Below are positions 1 through 9,801 of a DNA stretch of 64,000 nucleotides, in pieces (position 1 is the stretch's first letter; each line of letters opens with the position of its first letter). The position numbers and the translations under genes are program-made. This DNA comes from Pseudoalteromonas rubra (GTDB taxonomy: Bacteria > Pseudomonadota > Gammaproteobacteria > Enterobacterales > Alteromonadaceae): positions 164,199 through 228,198 of the forward strand of contig NZ_JXYA01000027.1 of NCBI RefSeq assembly GCF_000967655.1, read 5' to 3'. The notes beneath the pieces were generated by a model that had not been told where the DNA came from, ran no database searches, and saw only the letters and a list, made by a program, of their open reading frames with translations.

Positions 1-230
1 GCAAAAAACATATCCAGCAGTACAGAAAAGTCGATCTGCTGGGGATCAAAGGTCAGCTGAACCACTTCGGCATGACCGCTTTGACCGGTACAGATCTGTT
101 TATAAGTAGGGTTGTCGGTGTGACCGCCGGCATAACCAGAGGCCACGTGCGTGACGCCCCGGACACTGCGAAAAGCGGCATCAATACACCAAAAACAGCC
201 GCCACCAAAGGTGGCAATTTGCTGATCCAT
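1..230 (-). CDS. msrA: Peptide methionine sulfoxide reductase MsrA (5' part, runs off the window)
   Basis: MsrA reduces methionine-S-sulfoxide in oxidised proteins and free methionine. The visible N-terminal ~76 residues start [15 protein letters not shown], containing the family's GCFWC motif with the catalytic cysteine, followed by the typical GYAGG and SGHAEVV segments. The ATG is at 230-228, only two bases downstream of the stop of the RND permease, so the gene is probably cotranscribed with the efflux genes. The 3' part lies outside the window. Confidence 0.93.
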   Translation of the reverse strand, partial: MDQQIATFGGGCFWCIDAAFRSVRGVTHVASGYAGGHTDNPTYKQICTGQSGHAEVVQLTFDPQQIDFSVLLDMFF

Positions 231-232
231 TA

Positions 233-3200
233 TTAAATCTCCCGTTCCTGTTGTGTTTGCGGGTGGGCATCGTGCTGCTCAAGCAGCTTATCGCTGGTGG
301 CCTGTGGTGATTGCGTGCGTCTTGCGAGCATGCTGTAGGCACAGGGGATCACAAACAGCGTCAAAATGGTCGCGACACTTACCCCGGCAAATACCACGAC
401 CCCGATCACCATGCGACTCTCTGAGCCTGGACCCGAGGCCAGTACCAGTGGAATGGCACTCATTACCGTGGTCAGTGAGGTCATGATAATAGGCCTGAGT
501 CGCTGTACCGCCGCATCGATAATCGCCTGCTCAAAGGCCACACCCTTGTCTCTGAGCTGGTTAGCAAATTCAACGATCAGAATACCATTTTTGGCACTGA
601 GGCCAATCAACATAACAATCCCGATCTGGCTGTAAATATTCAGCGAGCTGTCGGTGGCATACAGGCCAAACATGGCGCCAACCAGCCCAAGCGGTACGGT
701 CAGCATAATCACCAGCGGGTGTACGAAACTCTCAAACTGGGCGGCCAGCACCAAAAACGTCACGGTCAGGGCCAGAATAAACACATAGGTCATGGCCGAT
801 GCGCCTTCGTAAAACAGCTGAGACTCGCCCTTATAGTCGATAGCACCATCAATGTCATTTTCCTCTGCGGCAACCTGGTTAAGGAAATTCAGTGCCTGCT
901 CCAGCGTATAGCCGGGCGCCAGGTTGGCTGTGATGGTGATTGCCCGCATCCGGTTGTAGCGATTCAACCGCGATGCGGTGGCTTCTTCGCGAATGGTGAT
1001 CAGGCTATCCAGCGGCACCAGTTGATCGCTGCGCGAGGTGACATAAATGTCGGCGATATCGTTTGGTGCGCTGAAATCGGCCTTGGTGCCTTTGAGGATC
1101 ACATCATACTCTTCGCCGCGATCAATAAAGGTGGTGACCCGGCGCTGACCCAGCATGGTTTCTAAGGTGCGGCCAATGTCACTCACCGAGACACCAAGAT
1201 CGGCGGCCTTGAGTTTATCTATGCTGATCAAAAATTGCGGGAAGGTTTCTTTGTAATCATGATCGAGTCTGACCAGTCCCTGATTGGTGCGGGCACGCTT
1301 CAGAATGCGATCCCGCCAGTCGACCAGTTCGTCGTAATCATTGCCCTGTAGCACGAATTCGATGGGGCGAGACTGGCCACCTCCGCCGATCCCGCGGCGC
1401 ATGATGGCAAAGGCGCGCACGTCGGTCACTTCACGCATTTTACCACTGATCTCACCCATGACTTCCCAGGTTGAGCGTTTGCGTTCATCCCAGTCTGGCA
1501 TGCCGACGATGGCGACGCCGCCACGACCGCCCCAGCCCGGTACGCGTACCAGCACCCGGCTCAGTTCTTCATTTTCCACATAGGGCAGCAAGCGTTGCTC
1601 AATCTCGGCCATATTTGCGGCGTTGTTCTCGTAGCTGGCACCCTCCGGACCATTCATCATTATGAAGAAGGTGCCCCGGTCTTCTTTGGGCGTCAGCTCT
1701 GAGGGGATCTGCTGGAACAGTGCAAAGCTGGCGAAGCCGGCCAGTGCCAAAGTTAGTGTCAGGCTATAACGGCGATTGATGTTATCGCTGATGACATTAC
1801 GATAGCCAGCTTCGAGGCGGCCAAATTGTCGGTCCATCCACTGCGAGAATTTACTTTCTTTATTGCTGGCTTTGAGCACTTTGGAGCACAAGGCCGGTGA
1901 CAGAGTCAGCGCCGTGACACTGGAGAAGATAACGGCAGCACTGACGGCCAGTGCGAACTCAGTAAACAAGGCACCAATACGACCTTCCATAAAGACCAGA
2001 GGCACAAAAACCGCGACCAGCACTAAGGTGGTGGCGACAATGGCAAAGCCGACTTCGCGCGCGCCCCGGTAGGCGGCCAGCAGTCGCGGCTCCCCGAGCT
2101 CGATGCGGCGATGGATGTTTTCCAGCATCACAATGGCATCATCCACCACCAGGCCGATGGCAAGCACCAGTGCCAGCAGGGTCAGCAGGTTAATGGAATA
2201 CCCCATGGCGAATAAAAAGGTAAAGGTGGCGATCAGTGCAATCGGCACGGTGATCGCCGGGATCAGCGTAGCGCGGATATTGCCAAGGAAGATGAAAATC
2301 ACCAGTACCACCAGGCCCATGGCGATGCCCAGGGTGCGATATACTTCTACGATTGACTCGCGAATAAACACCGACGAGTCATAGCTGTCCTGAATGGTGG
2401 TGCCTTCAGGCAGGTTGCGCTTGATTTTTTCCAGCTCTTTGCGGGCGTTGTCAACCACATCCAGGGTGTTGGCCTTGGCTTGTTTGACAATGCCCAGGCC
2501 TATCATGTTTTTGCCATTACCGCGGAAGGTACTTTCGACATCGGCCGCTTCCAGGCGTACATCGGCCACCTCACCCAGTCGAACCAGATAGCCCTGAGCA
2601 CCACGTTTGATCACCAGGTTATTAAAGTCTTGCTGGGTTTTATAACTGCGTGCAATGCGCACGGCAAAGTCGCGGTCCAGCGATTCAATTTCACCGGCCG
2701 GCAGCTCGACGTTTTCGTTACGCAGCACGCGTTCAATGTCGCTGGCAGTAATGTCCCGGGCCGCCATGGCACGGCGGTCCAGCCAGATCTTCATGGCGTA
2801 TTTACGCTCGCCACCGATGCGCACGTTTGACACGCCATCCACCACCGCCAGTCTGTCGACGATAAAGCGCTGAGCATAATCGGATAATTGCAGGGTATCC
2901 ATAGTTTCACTGTTCAGCACGAACCAGGCGATGGGGCTTTCGTCGCTGTTTGACTTAGACACTTCAGGCGGGCGAACCTGCTCAGGTAATCGGTCCAGCG
3001 CCCTGGATACGCGCTCTCGCACATCATTGGCGGCGGCATCAATATTGCGGTCAATGTTGAACTCTATGGTGATATTAGAGCGACCGTTGCGACTGGATGA
3101 GGTAATGCTCTTGATCCCTTCGATCCCGGAAATGCGATTTTCCAGCACCTGGGTGATCTTGGTTTCAACGACCTCAGCAGAGGCGCCGGTATAATCGGTG

Positions 3201-3343
3201 CTGACACTGACGATGGGGGTTTCGATATCGGGATATTCGCGCAGCGGCAACATGGTAAAGGCCACCAGGCCAAAGGTCAGCAGCAGCAGGTTGATAACGA
3301 TAGCAAAAACGGGCCGTTTTACGGCTGTATCTGTGATCCGCAC
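233..3343 (-). CDS. RND efflux transporter permease (HAE1/AcrB-like)
   Basis: Inner-membrane proton/drug antiporter subunit of a tripartite RND efflux pump. The 1036-residue length fits the family. An N-terminal membrane helix follows [11 protein letters not shown], and the TM4 segment [19 protein letters not shown] carries the paired aspartates of proton relay. The C-terminal half has [16 protein letters not shown] with the matching lysine, so the relay looks intact. Translation starts at a GTG (3343). The gene follows the membrane-fusion-protein gene by three bases and is followed by msrA after two, forming a tight adaptor-permease-msrA operon. No outer-membrane factor gene is adjacent, so a TolC-like partner from elsewhere is inferred. 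Substrates cannot be read from the sequence. Confidence 0.93.
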   Translation of the reverse strand: MRITDTAVKRPVFAIVINLLLLTFGLVAFTMLPLREYPDIETPIVSVSTDYTGASAEVVETKITQVLENRISGIEGIKSITSSSRNGRSNITIEFNIDRNIDAAANDVRERVSRALDRLPEQVRPPEVSKSNSDESPIAWFVLNSETMDTLQLSDYAQRFIVDRLAVVDGVSNVRIGGERKYAMKIWLDRRAMAARDITASDIERVLRNENVELPAGEIESLDRDFAVRIARSYKTQQDFNNLVIKRGAQGYLVRLGEVADVRLEAADVESTFRGNGKNMIGLGIVKQAKANTLDVVDNARKELEKIKRNLPEGTTIQDSYDSSVFIRESIVEVYRTLGIAMGLVVLVIFIFLGNIRATLIPAITVPIALIATFTFLFAMGYSINLLTLLALVLAIGLVVDDAIVMLENIHRRIELGEPRLLAAYRGAREVGFAIVATTLVLVAVFVPLVFMEGRIGALFTEFALAVSAAVIFSSVTALTLSPALCSKVLKASNKESKFSQWMDRQFGRLEAGYRNVISDNINRRYSLTLTLALAGFASFALFQQIPSELTPKEDRGTFFIMMNGPEGASYENNAANMAEIEQRLLPYVENEELSRVLVRVPGWGGRGGVAIVGMPDWDERKRSTWEVMGEISGKMREVTDVRAFAIMRRGIGGGGQSRPIEFVLQGNDYDELVDWRDRILKRARTNQGLVRLDHDYKETFPQFLISIDKLKAADLGVSVSDIGRTLETMLGQRRVTTFIDRGEEYDVILKGTKADFSAPNDIADIYVTSRSDQLVPLDSLITIREEATASRLNRYNRMRAITITANLAPGYTLEQALNFLNQVAAEENDIDGAIDYKGESQLFYEGASAMTYVFILALTVTFLVLAAQFESFVHPLVIMLTVPLGLVGAMFGLYATDSSLNIYSQIGIVMLIGLSAKNGILIVEFANQLRDKGVAFEQAIIDAAVQRLRPIIMTSLTTVMSAIPLVLASGPGSESRMVIGVVVFAGVSVATILTLFVIPCAYSMLARRTQSPQATSDKLLEQHDAHPQTQQEREI

Positions 3344-3346
3344 GCT

Positions 3347-4396
3347 CTACCCCTTAACCACGACGGCACTGCCGTTACGAATTTTGGTGGTGCCTTCGGT
3401 GATCACTTGCTGACCCGCAGACAGACCATCGATGGCAACCCAGCCCTGGAAGCGAGACAGCACGCTCACTTGTTGTTGCTTTGCCTTACCCTCGTTAATG
3501 GTGTAGATGAAGTGCTTGTCCTGTCTGGGGATCAGGCTTTTCTCCGGCACCATCAGCGCATTCAGCTCACCCAAAAAGAGCGACACATGGAGCAGCATAC
3601 CGGGCCTGAGCAAATCTTGCGGGTTGTCAAAGCTGGCCGTGACGCGAATGCTGCGGGTCGCGTCATCAATACGCGGGTCAATATGGGTAATGATGCCTTC
3701 AAAGGCTTCGCCCGGGTATGCATCGCTGGAGACGGAGGCACGCATGTCGAGTTGCAGCTGTGCCAGGTACTTTTCAGGGACCTGAAAGTCTACCTTGATG
3801 ATGCTGATATCATCCAGCGTGGCCAGTATACTGTTATTGTTGACGAAGCTACCGACAGACACCATTCGCTGGCCCAGTACGCCATCAAACGGGGCATAAA
3901 TGGCCATTTCGGCCAGCTTAGTGCGTGCCGTTTGTAATTGGATCTCCAGCGCATCAACAATGGCATGCTGGCTGTCCAGCTGAGAGCGCGCAGCCGACTG
4001 GGTTCTGGCCAGCTCTGTCAGACGTTTAAGCTGACGTTGTTGTTCTTTCAGGTTGACCTCTAGCTCTTGTACGGCCAGCTGCTCTTTAAGATCCTGCAGC
4101 TGGGCGAGTTTGTCGCCACGTTTGACTCTGTCTCCATCGTCAAAGTACAAGGCGCTGATATAGTCACTTTGCGCACTGGTGATATTCAGGGCATGATTGG
4201 CACGGGCAGAGCCTATTGCATTGATGGTGATAGCCCGGCTTTGCTCTTTTATGGTGACCGCCGCGACCTGAGTCGGCGCGCCGGAGAACGGTTTGCTGTT
4301 ACCCTTGCTGGCAGGCAAATAGAGATAGCCGCATAGAGCAATAAGCACTAAAATTATAAAAGGAAAGAGGGCTTTACCCGATTGACTGGCGCGCAT
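3347..4396 (-). CDS. RND efflux periplasmic adaptor (membrane fusion protein)
   Basis: Periplasmic adaptor that joins the RND permease to an outer-membrane channel. The chosen start at 4396 (MRASQSGKALFPF) gives 349 residues with an N-terminal signal/anchor helix (FPFIILVLIALCGYLYLP). The longer open frame upstream begins with sequence unlike a secreted protein and is rejected. Barrel-sandwich and coiled-coil hairpin regions are seen around residues 60-160 (GDRVKRGDKLAQL, then LEVNLKEQQRQLKRL and IVDALEIQLQTAR). Beta-barrel and membrane-proximal parts follow (DDISIIKVDFQVPEKYL, RSIRVTASF, RPGMLLHVSLFLG). It lies three bases upstream of the permease in the same operon. Confidence 0.9.
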   Translation of the reverse strand: MRASQSGKALFPFIILVLIALCGYLYLPASKGNSKPFSGAPTQVAAVTIKEQSRAITINAIGSARANHALNITSAQSDYISALYFDDGDRVKRGDKLAQLQDLKEQLAVQELEVNLKEQQRQLKRLTELARTQSAARSQLDSQHAIVDALEIQLQTARTKLAEMAIYAPFDGVLGQRMVSVGSFVNNNSILATLDDISIIKVDFQVPEKYLAQLQLDMRASVSSDAYPGEAFEGIITHIDPRIDDATRSIRVTASFDNPQDLLRPGMLLHVSLFLGELNALMVPEKSLIPRQDKHFIYTINEGKAKQQQVSVLSRFQGWVAIDGLSAGQQVITEGTTKIRNGSAVVVKG

Positions 4397-4544
4397 AATT
4401 GATTCTCGTTGACTGCGGGGCTTTAGTGTACAAAAATTCCAAATAGAGCAAATCGTCGAACGTCCTGTATATTTGTGCATTAAACGAAAAGCGACCCAAA
4501 AGGGAGCCTCTATGTGGAAATTTGTACCCAAAAATTAAGGCATT

Positions 4545-4649
4545 ATGAAAAAATCTAAGCCATGCAAAAGATGTCAGAAAATACGTAAAATGGTGTTCTG
4601 GGGGATCATTATGTACGGTTTTTATTTGTGGTTTTATAGTTATGGTTGA
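4545..4649 (+). CDS. 34-residue membrane microprotein with a CxxC pair
   Basis: A short frame encoding MKKSKPCKRCQKI followed by a single hydrophobic, aromatic-rich helix (MVFWGIIMYGFYLWFYSYG). An AAGG ribosome-binding site lies seven bases upstream of the ATG. The stop overlaps the start of the next gene by eight bases, so translation of the two is probably coupled. The Lys/Cys-rich cytosolic end and one membrane segment suggest a small inner-membrane subunit. I do not recognise the family. The case for it being real rests on the ribosome-binding site, the overlap and the membrane-protein composition. Confidence 0.6.
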   Translation: MKKSKPCKRCQKIRKMVFWGIIMYGFYLWFYSYG

Positions 4650-5358
4650 ACCGGTCAGACTGCGTGCGTCAGCCAATCGCCACAGCATTGAGTTTATGCT
4701 GGTTGGTGCAATAGCGCTCATTGTTATCATGGTGTTTGTCACCTTACGGGCGACGCCCATTTCGTTACTTGAAATTGCTCTGGCGAGTGCCGCGATTGTT
4801 GCGATTATGCTGGGCTTTCTGAAAAGCCAGCAACCTTATTATAGTATTGAAATGAGTCCGCAGCGGCTGGTCTACAATCACAAGTTTGGAGAATTCTTAC
4901 TTGAGCATGATAATTTTCACTCCAGTGGGGTGCCAAGTGTCACTCAAGGAGTTGAAACGCTTGAGTTAAATGTCGTAGGTATTAAACTAAAGGATATTGA
5001 TGTATTTTTATCCCGTCTGACCCCAAGACTGGCTGGAAAATTACTGATAGAACAGCGGAATATTTTTTTACAAGCTGTTAAAATACATTGCAGTAATGGC
5101 AATTGCCCATCAGAATGGTTGATTGAAGAGGCGAGCTACACCTCACCGAATGGCCAGCCTTATTCTGGATTAATGGCGATGTTCGCAAATCGGATGCAGA
5201 ACTTTAAAACGCTGACAGGCTACGACCTTATGTTGCCTGCCAATGTACTGGACAGGGATATCTGGCAATTTGCCACTGTCATGAATCGTTGGAAGTTAAC
5301 ACCCGAAGAGGTGGTCAAAAACTTGCATAGCGAGTTGGCTACCTCAGCAATGAAGTAA
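4642..5358 (+). CDS. Membrane protein, DUF2982-like
   Basis: A 238-residue protein with two N-terminal membrane helices (about residues 17-34 and 41-60) and a ~175-residue soluble C-terminal domain (YSIEMSPQRLVYNHKFGEFLLEHDNF onward). From memory the layout resembles the DUF2982 family of Vibrio, Shewanella and Pseudoalteromonas, whose function is unknown; this assignment is tentative. It overlaps the 34-residue microprotein upstream and is followed after 12 bases by a 110-residue gene, so the three look like one operon, divergent from the RND pump. Confidence 0.75.
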   Translation: MVEPVRLRASANRHSIEFMLVGAIALIVIMVFVTLRATPISLLEIALASAAIVAIMLGFLKSQQPYYSIEMSPQRLVYNHKFGEFLLEHDNFHSSGVPSVTQGVETLELNVVGIKLKDIDVFLSRLTPRLAGKLLIEQRNIFLQAVKIHCSNGNCPSEWLIEEASYTSPNGQPYSGLMAMFANRMQNFKTLTGYDLMLPANVLDRDIWQFATVMNRWKLTPEEVVKNLHSELATSAMK

Positions 5359-5370
5359 CAGGATAAATAC

Positions 5371-5703
5371 ATGAGCTTTGATAAAGCTTTTATTAAAAGT
5401 GGTCGAAATACCCTTATCCACAAAGAGAAAAAGCTCGATTTAGTGATCGTGAATGGAGAGAATCACCCAAAAATTAAGGTGACTCCTACGGGATTGGTAC
5501 CGTTCAAAGAAGAACTGCCAAAAAATCGTCGCGAGGCAAAAGAGCGTTACTTAGAGGTAGTTCACGTGGCCAGCGTGGATGTGTTTGGTGAAGTAAAGAG
5601 GCTGCTGTTTATCCAGGCGCTCGATGGACGCGAGTATAAGGTAGATTACAGCAAAATAGGCACAAAGCTATTTGTTCGGATCCATCAGGACAGTTACCTC
5701 TAG
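5371..5703 (+). CDS. Conserved-looking hypothetical protein, 110 residues
   Basis: A soluble, lysine-rich protein with no signal peptide or membrane helix, last gene of a three-gene operon and 12 bases behind the DUF2982-like gene. An AGGA ribosome-binding site precedes the ATG. The pattern (KKLDLVIVNGENHPKIKVTPTGLVPFKEELPKN... then alternating short strands) suggests a small beta-rich fold. I do not recognise it and assign no function. Confidence 0.65.
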   Translation: MSFDKAFIKSGRNTLIHKEKKLDLVIVNGENHPKIKVTPTGLVPFKEELPKNRREAKERYLEVVHVASVDVFGEVKRLLFIQALDGREYKVDYSKIGTKLFVRIHQDSYL

Positions 5704-5843
5704 GCTATTCACCATCCACTACTCGCACGCCGGGCAAGGTATATTCTTGCCTGCTGTGCTCAATCCCCTGGCATAGTCACAACTAGTTTGTTGGCGGTCT
5801 CTGTGTGACTGTACAACGGATAAGTAACTTTTTGGGAGTTACC

Positions 5844-7532
5844 ATGCTGAAGAAATCAGTACTGGCTCTGGGCCTTGCGAGTGTTTTAAGTGCTTGCGGG
5901 GGTGGCTCTGACGGTGATGAAAGCCCGAATATCAGTGTTAGTGTTAATGCCGGCCCGGACATTAGTGTCAATGAAAAGACCGAATTTACGCTCAAACCAT
6001 TGGGCTCGCCATCCGGTGGCGTTTTTAGCTGGCAAATGGTATCTGGACCTGAGCTTGAAGGTTTTCCACAGGAAGGCGAGGAAGTGGTGGTCGAGGCACC
6101 GGATGTAAAGGGTAACAGCAAGATTGAACTGAAGGTTAGCTATACTGCGCCAGATGGTTCGTCTGCCAGCGATACGTTGGTGGTGAATGTGATTTCTGTC
6201 AACCTGCTGCCCAGCGCCAAAATTTCGCAAACTGCCCCTGAAGAAGGGGCAGCAAAATATGCCGATACCATCACCCTCTCTGCGGCAGAATCTGCGGATA
6301 ACGATGAAAATGGCAGCATCGTTGCTTACCAGTGGGAAAAGCTCGAAGGGCCTGCCACGGTGAGCGCTGAGCGCACTGATCAGGTTACCTTGAGCTTTGT
6401 TCATCCCTTACTGGCTGAGGCGGATACCGTGACATGGCAGCTGACTGTCACGGATGATGAAGGTGCCAGCGCAACGTCAACAAAACAGCTCGCGTTAGTT
6501 GCCAATGATCAACTGGTGCTGGCCAATGCAGGCAGTGATCAGCAGGTTCAGGAACTGGACTCTGTGACGCTTGACGCCACGCAAAGCGTTACCGTTGATG
6601 GTCAGTTTGGCTGTTTATGGGAGCAGGTGAGTAACGGCAGTGCCGTGACGCTGGCGGATGAACGGGCCTGTAAAACCTCTTTTATGGCACCGCTAAAAAG
6701 TGGTAACCAGGCCACCTCGATAGACTTTAAAGTCACTGTGACTGACAGCGCACAGCGCAATGGTTCAGACACGGTGAATGTCGAAATCTTGCCCAAACCA
6801 CTTGGCAAACTAAATGATACCGGCACCACTAAGTGCTATAACAACACCTCTGAAATCAGTTGCGGCAATAGCGACTTTCCCGGACAGGATGCCGAGCTGG
6901 GACGGGATGCGGTTGTACAGTTTTTACCTAAAAGTGGTCAGGGCAATCAGGCCTTTGACTTTACCAAGTTCAGTGAGGAATTTGAGCCGCTGACGTCAGA
7001 TTCAACGGACTTCAGCTGTGTACTGGATAACGTGACTGGCCTGATCTGGGAAGTCAAAGAAGTAACCGCGGGCACTTTGCCGAACACCAGTACACGCAAT
7101 GCACAAAACCATTACACCTGGTATCTCAACGATGGTGCGAATGTGAACCCCGGTGCGCCTAACACGACCTGCCCGCAGGATAACTATTGTGGTGTACAAG
7201 CATTAATCGATACCGTCAATGCGGCCAGTTTCTGCGGCGGCAATAACTGGCGCTTACCGACCTATATGGAGCTGGCTAACCTGCTGGATCATAACAGCAG
7301 TGGCGATTATTTACTCGACCCTAACTATTTCCCCAATGTTCCGGCTGAGGCCTTGCTGGGGCATCAATATTACTGGACCACGCAAACCAGTGTGGATGGA
7401 ACCGACGGCAAAGACGACAACCTGGTCAGAGCGCTGGTGATAGATATGAAAACGGGCAACGATGTCACACGCAATAAGTCGCAGACGGCCTATGTGCGGT
7501 TAGTCCGTCGTTACGGGGAGGATGACCAATGA
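5844..7532 (+). CDS. Surface lipoprotein with PKD/Ig-like repeats and a DUF1566 (Lcl) C-terminal domain
   Basis: The start at 5844 follows a GGGAG ribosome-binding site and gives 562 residues; an upstream start would put extra residues before the signal peptide. MLKKSVLALGLASVLSACGGG is a lipoprotein signal with lipobox LSAC, so the protein should be lipid-anchored. Three or so Ig/PKD-like beta repeats follow (for example VSVNAGPDISVNEKTEFTL and VLANAGSDQQVQELDSVTLDATQS). The last ~190 residues form a DUF1566/Lcl domain (CVLDNVTGLIWE, NNWRLPTYMELANLLD, YYWTTQTS, AYVRLVRR). DUF1566 domains are common in secreted adhesin-like proteins; function here is unknown. The stop overlaps the next gene in an ATGA, so the two are translationally coupled. 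Confidence 0.85.
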   Translation: MLKKSVLALGLASVLSACGGGSDGDESPNISVSVNAGPDISVNEKTEFTLKPLGSPSGGVFSWQMVSGPELEGFPQEGEEVVVEAPDVKGNSKIELKVSYTAPDGSSASDTLVVNVISVNLLPSAKISQTAPEEGAAKYADTITLSAAESADNDENGSIVAYQWEKLEGPATVSAERTDQVTLSFVHPLLAEADTVTWQLTVTDDEGASATSTKQLALVANDQLVLANAGSDQQVQELDSVTLDATQSVTVDGQFGCLWEQVSNGSAVTLADERACKTSFMAPLKSGNQATSIDFKVTVTDSAQRNGSDTVNVEILPKPLGKLNDTGTTKCYNNTSEISCGNSDFPGQDAELGRDAVVQFLPKSGQGNQAFDFTKFSEEFEPLTSDSTDFSCVLDNVTGLIWEVKEVTAGTLPNTSTRNAQNHYTWYLNDGANVNPGAPNTTCPQDNYCGVQALIDTVNAASFCGGNNWRLPTYMELANLLDHNSSGDYLLDPNYFPNVPAEALLGHQYYWTTQTSVDGTDGKDDNLVRALVIDMKTGNDVTRNKSQTAYVRLVRRYGEDDQ

Positions 7533-8065
7533 ACAAATTGACCCTATTTGTCGCGTTGGGTGCTGTGAGTATCAGCACGCTAAGCCATGCATCGCAAATT
7601 TGTGCGTCGCAAACGTTGGTGCCGGATACAACGCCGGCTGAGCAGTTTGTGGTGAATGAAGATGGCACTGTCTGTGATAAGCAAACTAACCTGATGTGGC
7701 AACGCTGTACGTTTGGTCAGGTGTATAACAGTGACAATGGTAGCTGCGATAATGTCGCGCAAGAGCTGAGCTGGCAACAAGCCCTGCAAACCGCTAATGC
7801 CCAGGAGTTTGCCGGTTACAGTGACTGGCATTTGCCTAATGTTAAAGAGCTGGCCAGCATCGTTGAGCACCGCTGTGTCAAGCCATCAATCAACGAGACT
7901 GTATTTCTTGCCACTCTGGAAAAAAACTACTGGTCCAGCACTACGGTAGAAGGAACGCCATCGAATGCCTGGCTACTGTCTTTTGGTGATGGCAAAGTCA
8001 GTAATGTGTTTAACAAAAGCGCCCAGGCCTATGTCAGGCTGGCGCGTTATACCTTCTGTGAATAA
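7529..8065 (+). CDS. Secreted DUF1566 (Lcl domain) protein
   Basis: A 178-residue protein with a cleavable signal peptide (about residues 1-21, ending SHASQ). It is almost entirely a DUF1566 domain: VCDKQTNLMWQRC, GYSDWHLPNVKELASIVEHRC, NYWSSTTVEG and AYVRLARYTFCE. Six or more cysteines fit a disulfide-stabilised periplasmic or surface domain. It overlaps the upstream lipoprotein by four bases, and both carry the same C-terminal domain, so they probably work on the same surface structure. No function can be named. Confidence 0.8.
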   Translation: MNKLTLFVALGAVSISTLSHASQICASQTLVPDTTPAEQFVVNEDGTVCDKQTNLMWQRCTFGQVYNSDNGSCDNVAQELSWQQALQTANAQEFAGYSDWHLPNVKELASIVEHRCVKPSINETVFLATLEKNYWSSTTVEGTPSNAWLLSFGDGKVSNVFNKSAQAYVRLARYTFCE

Positions 8066-8113
8066 CGCAGACGTTAAGACTGACCGCGTTTACTGCTGTT
8101 AGGCGCAAAAATT

Positions 8114-8145
8114 GGCCAGTCCCGCCGCAAAGCGGTGGGTTGGCC
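8114..8145. terminator. Strong stem-loop behind the DUF1566 pair
   Basis: Arms 8114-8128 and 8132-8145 pair around an AAA loop with two mismatches (GGCCAGTCCCGCCGC against GCGGTGGGTTGGCC). It lies in the gap between the DUF1566 operon and the YggN-like gene and probably ends the upstream transcript. The T-tract is weak, so it could instead be a repeated extragenic hairpin. Confidence 0.5.
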
Positions 8146-8191
8146 TTGCTAAATTTGCTACGCTCACATTATCTTAAGGTGGAGGTAGCAC

Positions 8192-8968
8192 GTGTTCCGT
8201 GTACGCATAATACAATTCCTTTTACTGCCTGTATTGTGGCTGATGGCAATCCCGCTGCAGGCCGCCGGAAAATGTGATGTTGAATTGGGCCATGGCCTGA
8301 TCATCACAGACTCGGTGATCCGGATTGTCGATAAGAACCAGACCCGGGTTCAGATTAACAATGATAACCAACTGCTGATCAAAGGTAAGTGGATCCAGCT
8401 GAGCGATCAGGACACCCAGTTGCTCAATGAGTATGCATTGGGGATCCGTGATACCGTGCCTGAACTGGTGAACCTGGCAACCGACGGCGTAAATCTGGGC
8501 CTGAGTGCCATAGAGCAGGTGGTTGAGGGGATGTCAGACAACGACCCTGAGGTGCTGAAAACTCAGTTACAATACGTTGAGCGGGCCTTGATGGACAAGT
8601 TCAAGCGCGGCGAAGACTTCTATTTTATCGCCCCTCAGTCACTGTCAAAAATCGACGACTTTTTTACCAAGGAGATCAGTGAGCGGATCCACTCTGCTGT
8701 GCACGGCTCTCTGGGCGCAATTTTGGTGTCGGTGGGGGATGCATTTAAAGCACGTGAGGGCAATATAGAAGACCGCTTTAGTGACATGGGCCAGCGTATG
8801 GAGATCATCTCACGTGAAATTGATAAGTCACTGAAAAAGAAAGCTTATCAACTTGAAGAAAAAGCTGATGAATACTGTGAGTGCCTGAATGCGCTGGATA
8901 AAACCGAAACCCGGCTGCAAAGCATAGTGCCCAGCCTGGCGGCATACGATTTAGTGCAGATCCGCTAA
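8192..8968 (+). CDS. Periplasmic DUF2884 (YggN-like) protein
   Basis: A 258-residue exported protein beginning at a GTG with an excellent GGAGG site seven bases upstream. Residues 1-24 form a signal peptide (LLLPVLWLMAIPLQAAG). The body matches what I recall of YggN/DUF2884 proteins: CDVELGHGLIITDSVIRI near the N terminus, a helical middle (VEGMSDNDPEVLKTQLQYVERALMDKF) and a C-terminal Cys-rich helix (EYCECLNALDKTE). The function of the family is unknown. Its end overlaps by four bases with the convergent amidohydrolase gene. Confidence 0.75.
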   Translation: MFRVRIIQFLLLPVLWLMAIPLQAAGKCDVELGHGLIITDSVIRIVDKNQTRVQINNDNQLLIKGKWIQLSDQDTQLLNEYALGIRDTVPELVNLATDGVNLGLSAIEQVVEGMSDNDPEVLKTQLQYVERALMDKFKRGEDFYFIAPQSLSKIDDFFTKEISERIHSAVHGSLGAILVSVGDAFKAREGNIEDRFSDMGQRMEIISREIDKSLKKKAYQLEEKADEYCECLNALDKTETRLQSIVPSLAAYDLVQIR

Positions 8969-9801
8969 CTAAACCCATACCAGCTTTTGGCGTTGGCATA
9001 ACTGAGCTGATGCCACAATGGCGCATCATCCTCACACAAATTAAGATACTTGTGCCAAATCGCTTCATAGCTGTGCTGAATAAGACACACCGGGTGATTG
9101 GAGGCAAACATCACCCGCTCCCGGCCAAACAAGTTCAGCAGGCTATGCAGCTGCGCTTGCAAAGGCAGTGGGTGGTCCAGCAATTCATGTCCGGAGAATT
9201 TGATAGCACAGTGTGGCAGTGCTGCCAGTCTGGCTGCATTGTCTTGCCAGTTATCGTGCTGGCCAACCAGACCGCTGTGATTGAGCATAATGCGTAACTG
9301 CGGCAGCTGGCGTGCGATATCACACAGGTGCTGCACGACGGTGTGCTGAGACAGCTCAAACTGGGCTTCAAAATGCAGTCCACACTCGCTGAGGTAAGCC
9401 AGGTTATCGGCCACCTGAGGGCTTTGCAGGCGAGCGGCATCGTGGCCTTCCGTGATATCACGAACAGCAATCAAGCTGGGGTGGTGCAGTGCGTCCAGCT
9501 GAGCGCGGAACTGCGCATTTGGCGCATCAATTTGGGCATAGCCTACCGCTTTGTAACGCGGGACAGGCAATATCTCTGCCAGCCAGTCGAGCTCGCGACG
9601 AGGCTGATCATTGTCAAAGCCCGCCTCAATATGCACACAGCCCTCAAGGGTAAAGTCACGCAAGTCAGAGAGTGCCTCGGGCAGGTGATCCTGACGGATC
9701 AGGTCGAGGTTCTGCCAGGCAGGCGGGGTGTGTTTCAGCCAGTGATATTGACCCTGCTGGAGTGAAAAAAAGTGAAGATGCGGGTCAATTATCTTGCTCA
9801 T
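8965..9801 (-). CDS. Amidohydrolase (L-fuconolactonase-like, Amidohydro-rel fold)
   Basis: A 278-residue TIM-barrel hydrolase. DPHLHFF near the N terminus gives the metal-binding Hx[11 protein letters not shown] a further histidine, and [10 protein letters not shown] corresponds to the position where many relatives have a catalytic Asp (GSD.P); here it is Asn, as in a subset of the family. Its start overlaps the end of the SDR gene by four bases (ATGA), so the two are one operon. An SDR dehydrogenase plus lactonase-like hydrolase suggests oxidation of a sugar to a lactone and its opening, but the substrate is not evident. Confidence 0.8.
   Translation of the reverse strand: MSKIIDPHLHFFSLQQGQYHWLKHTPPAWQNLDLIRQDHLPEALSDLRDFTLEGCVHIEAGFDNDQPRRELDWLAEILPVPRYKAVGYAQIDAPNAQFRAQLDALHHPSLIAVRDITEGHDAARLQSPQVADNLAYLSECGLHFEAQFELSQHTVVQHLCDIARQLPQLRIMLNHSGLVGQHDNWQDNAARLAALPHCAIKFSGHELLDHPLPLQAQLHSLLNLFGRERVMFASNHPVCLIQHSYEAIWHKYLNLCEDDAPLWHQLSYANAKSWYGFS

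Noticed and set aside
719..2830. Several open frames of 65-148 codons on the plus strand opposite the RND permease
   Set aside because: They lie antisense to a full-length, motif-complete RND permease and have no ribosome-binding sites; they are shadows of its codon usage.
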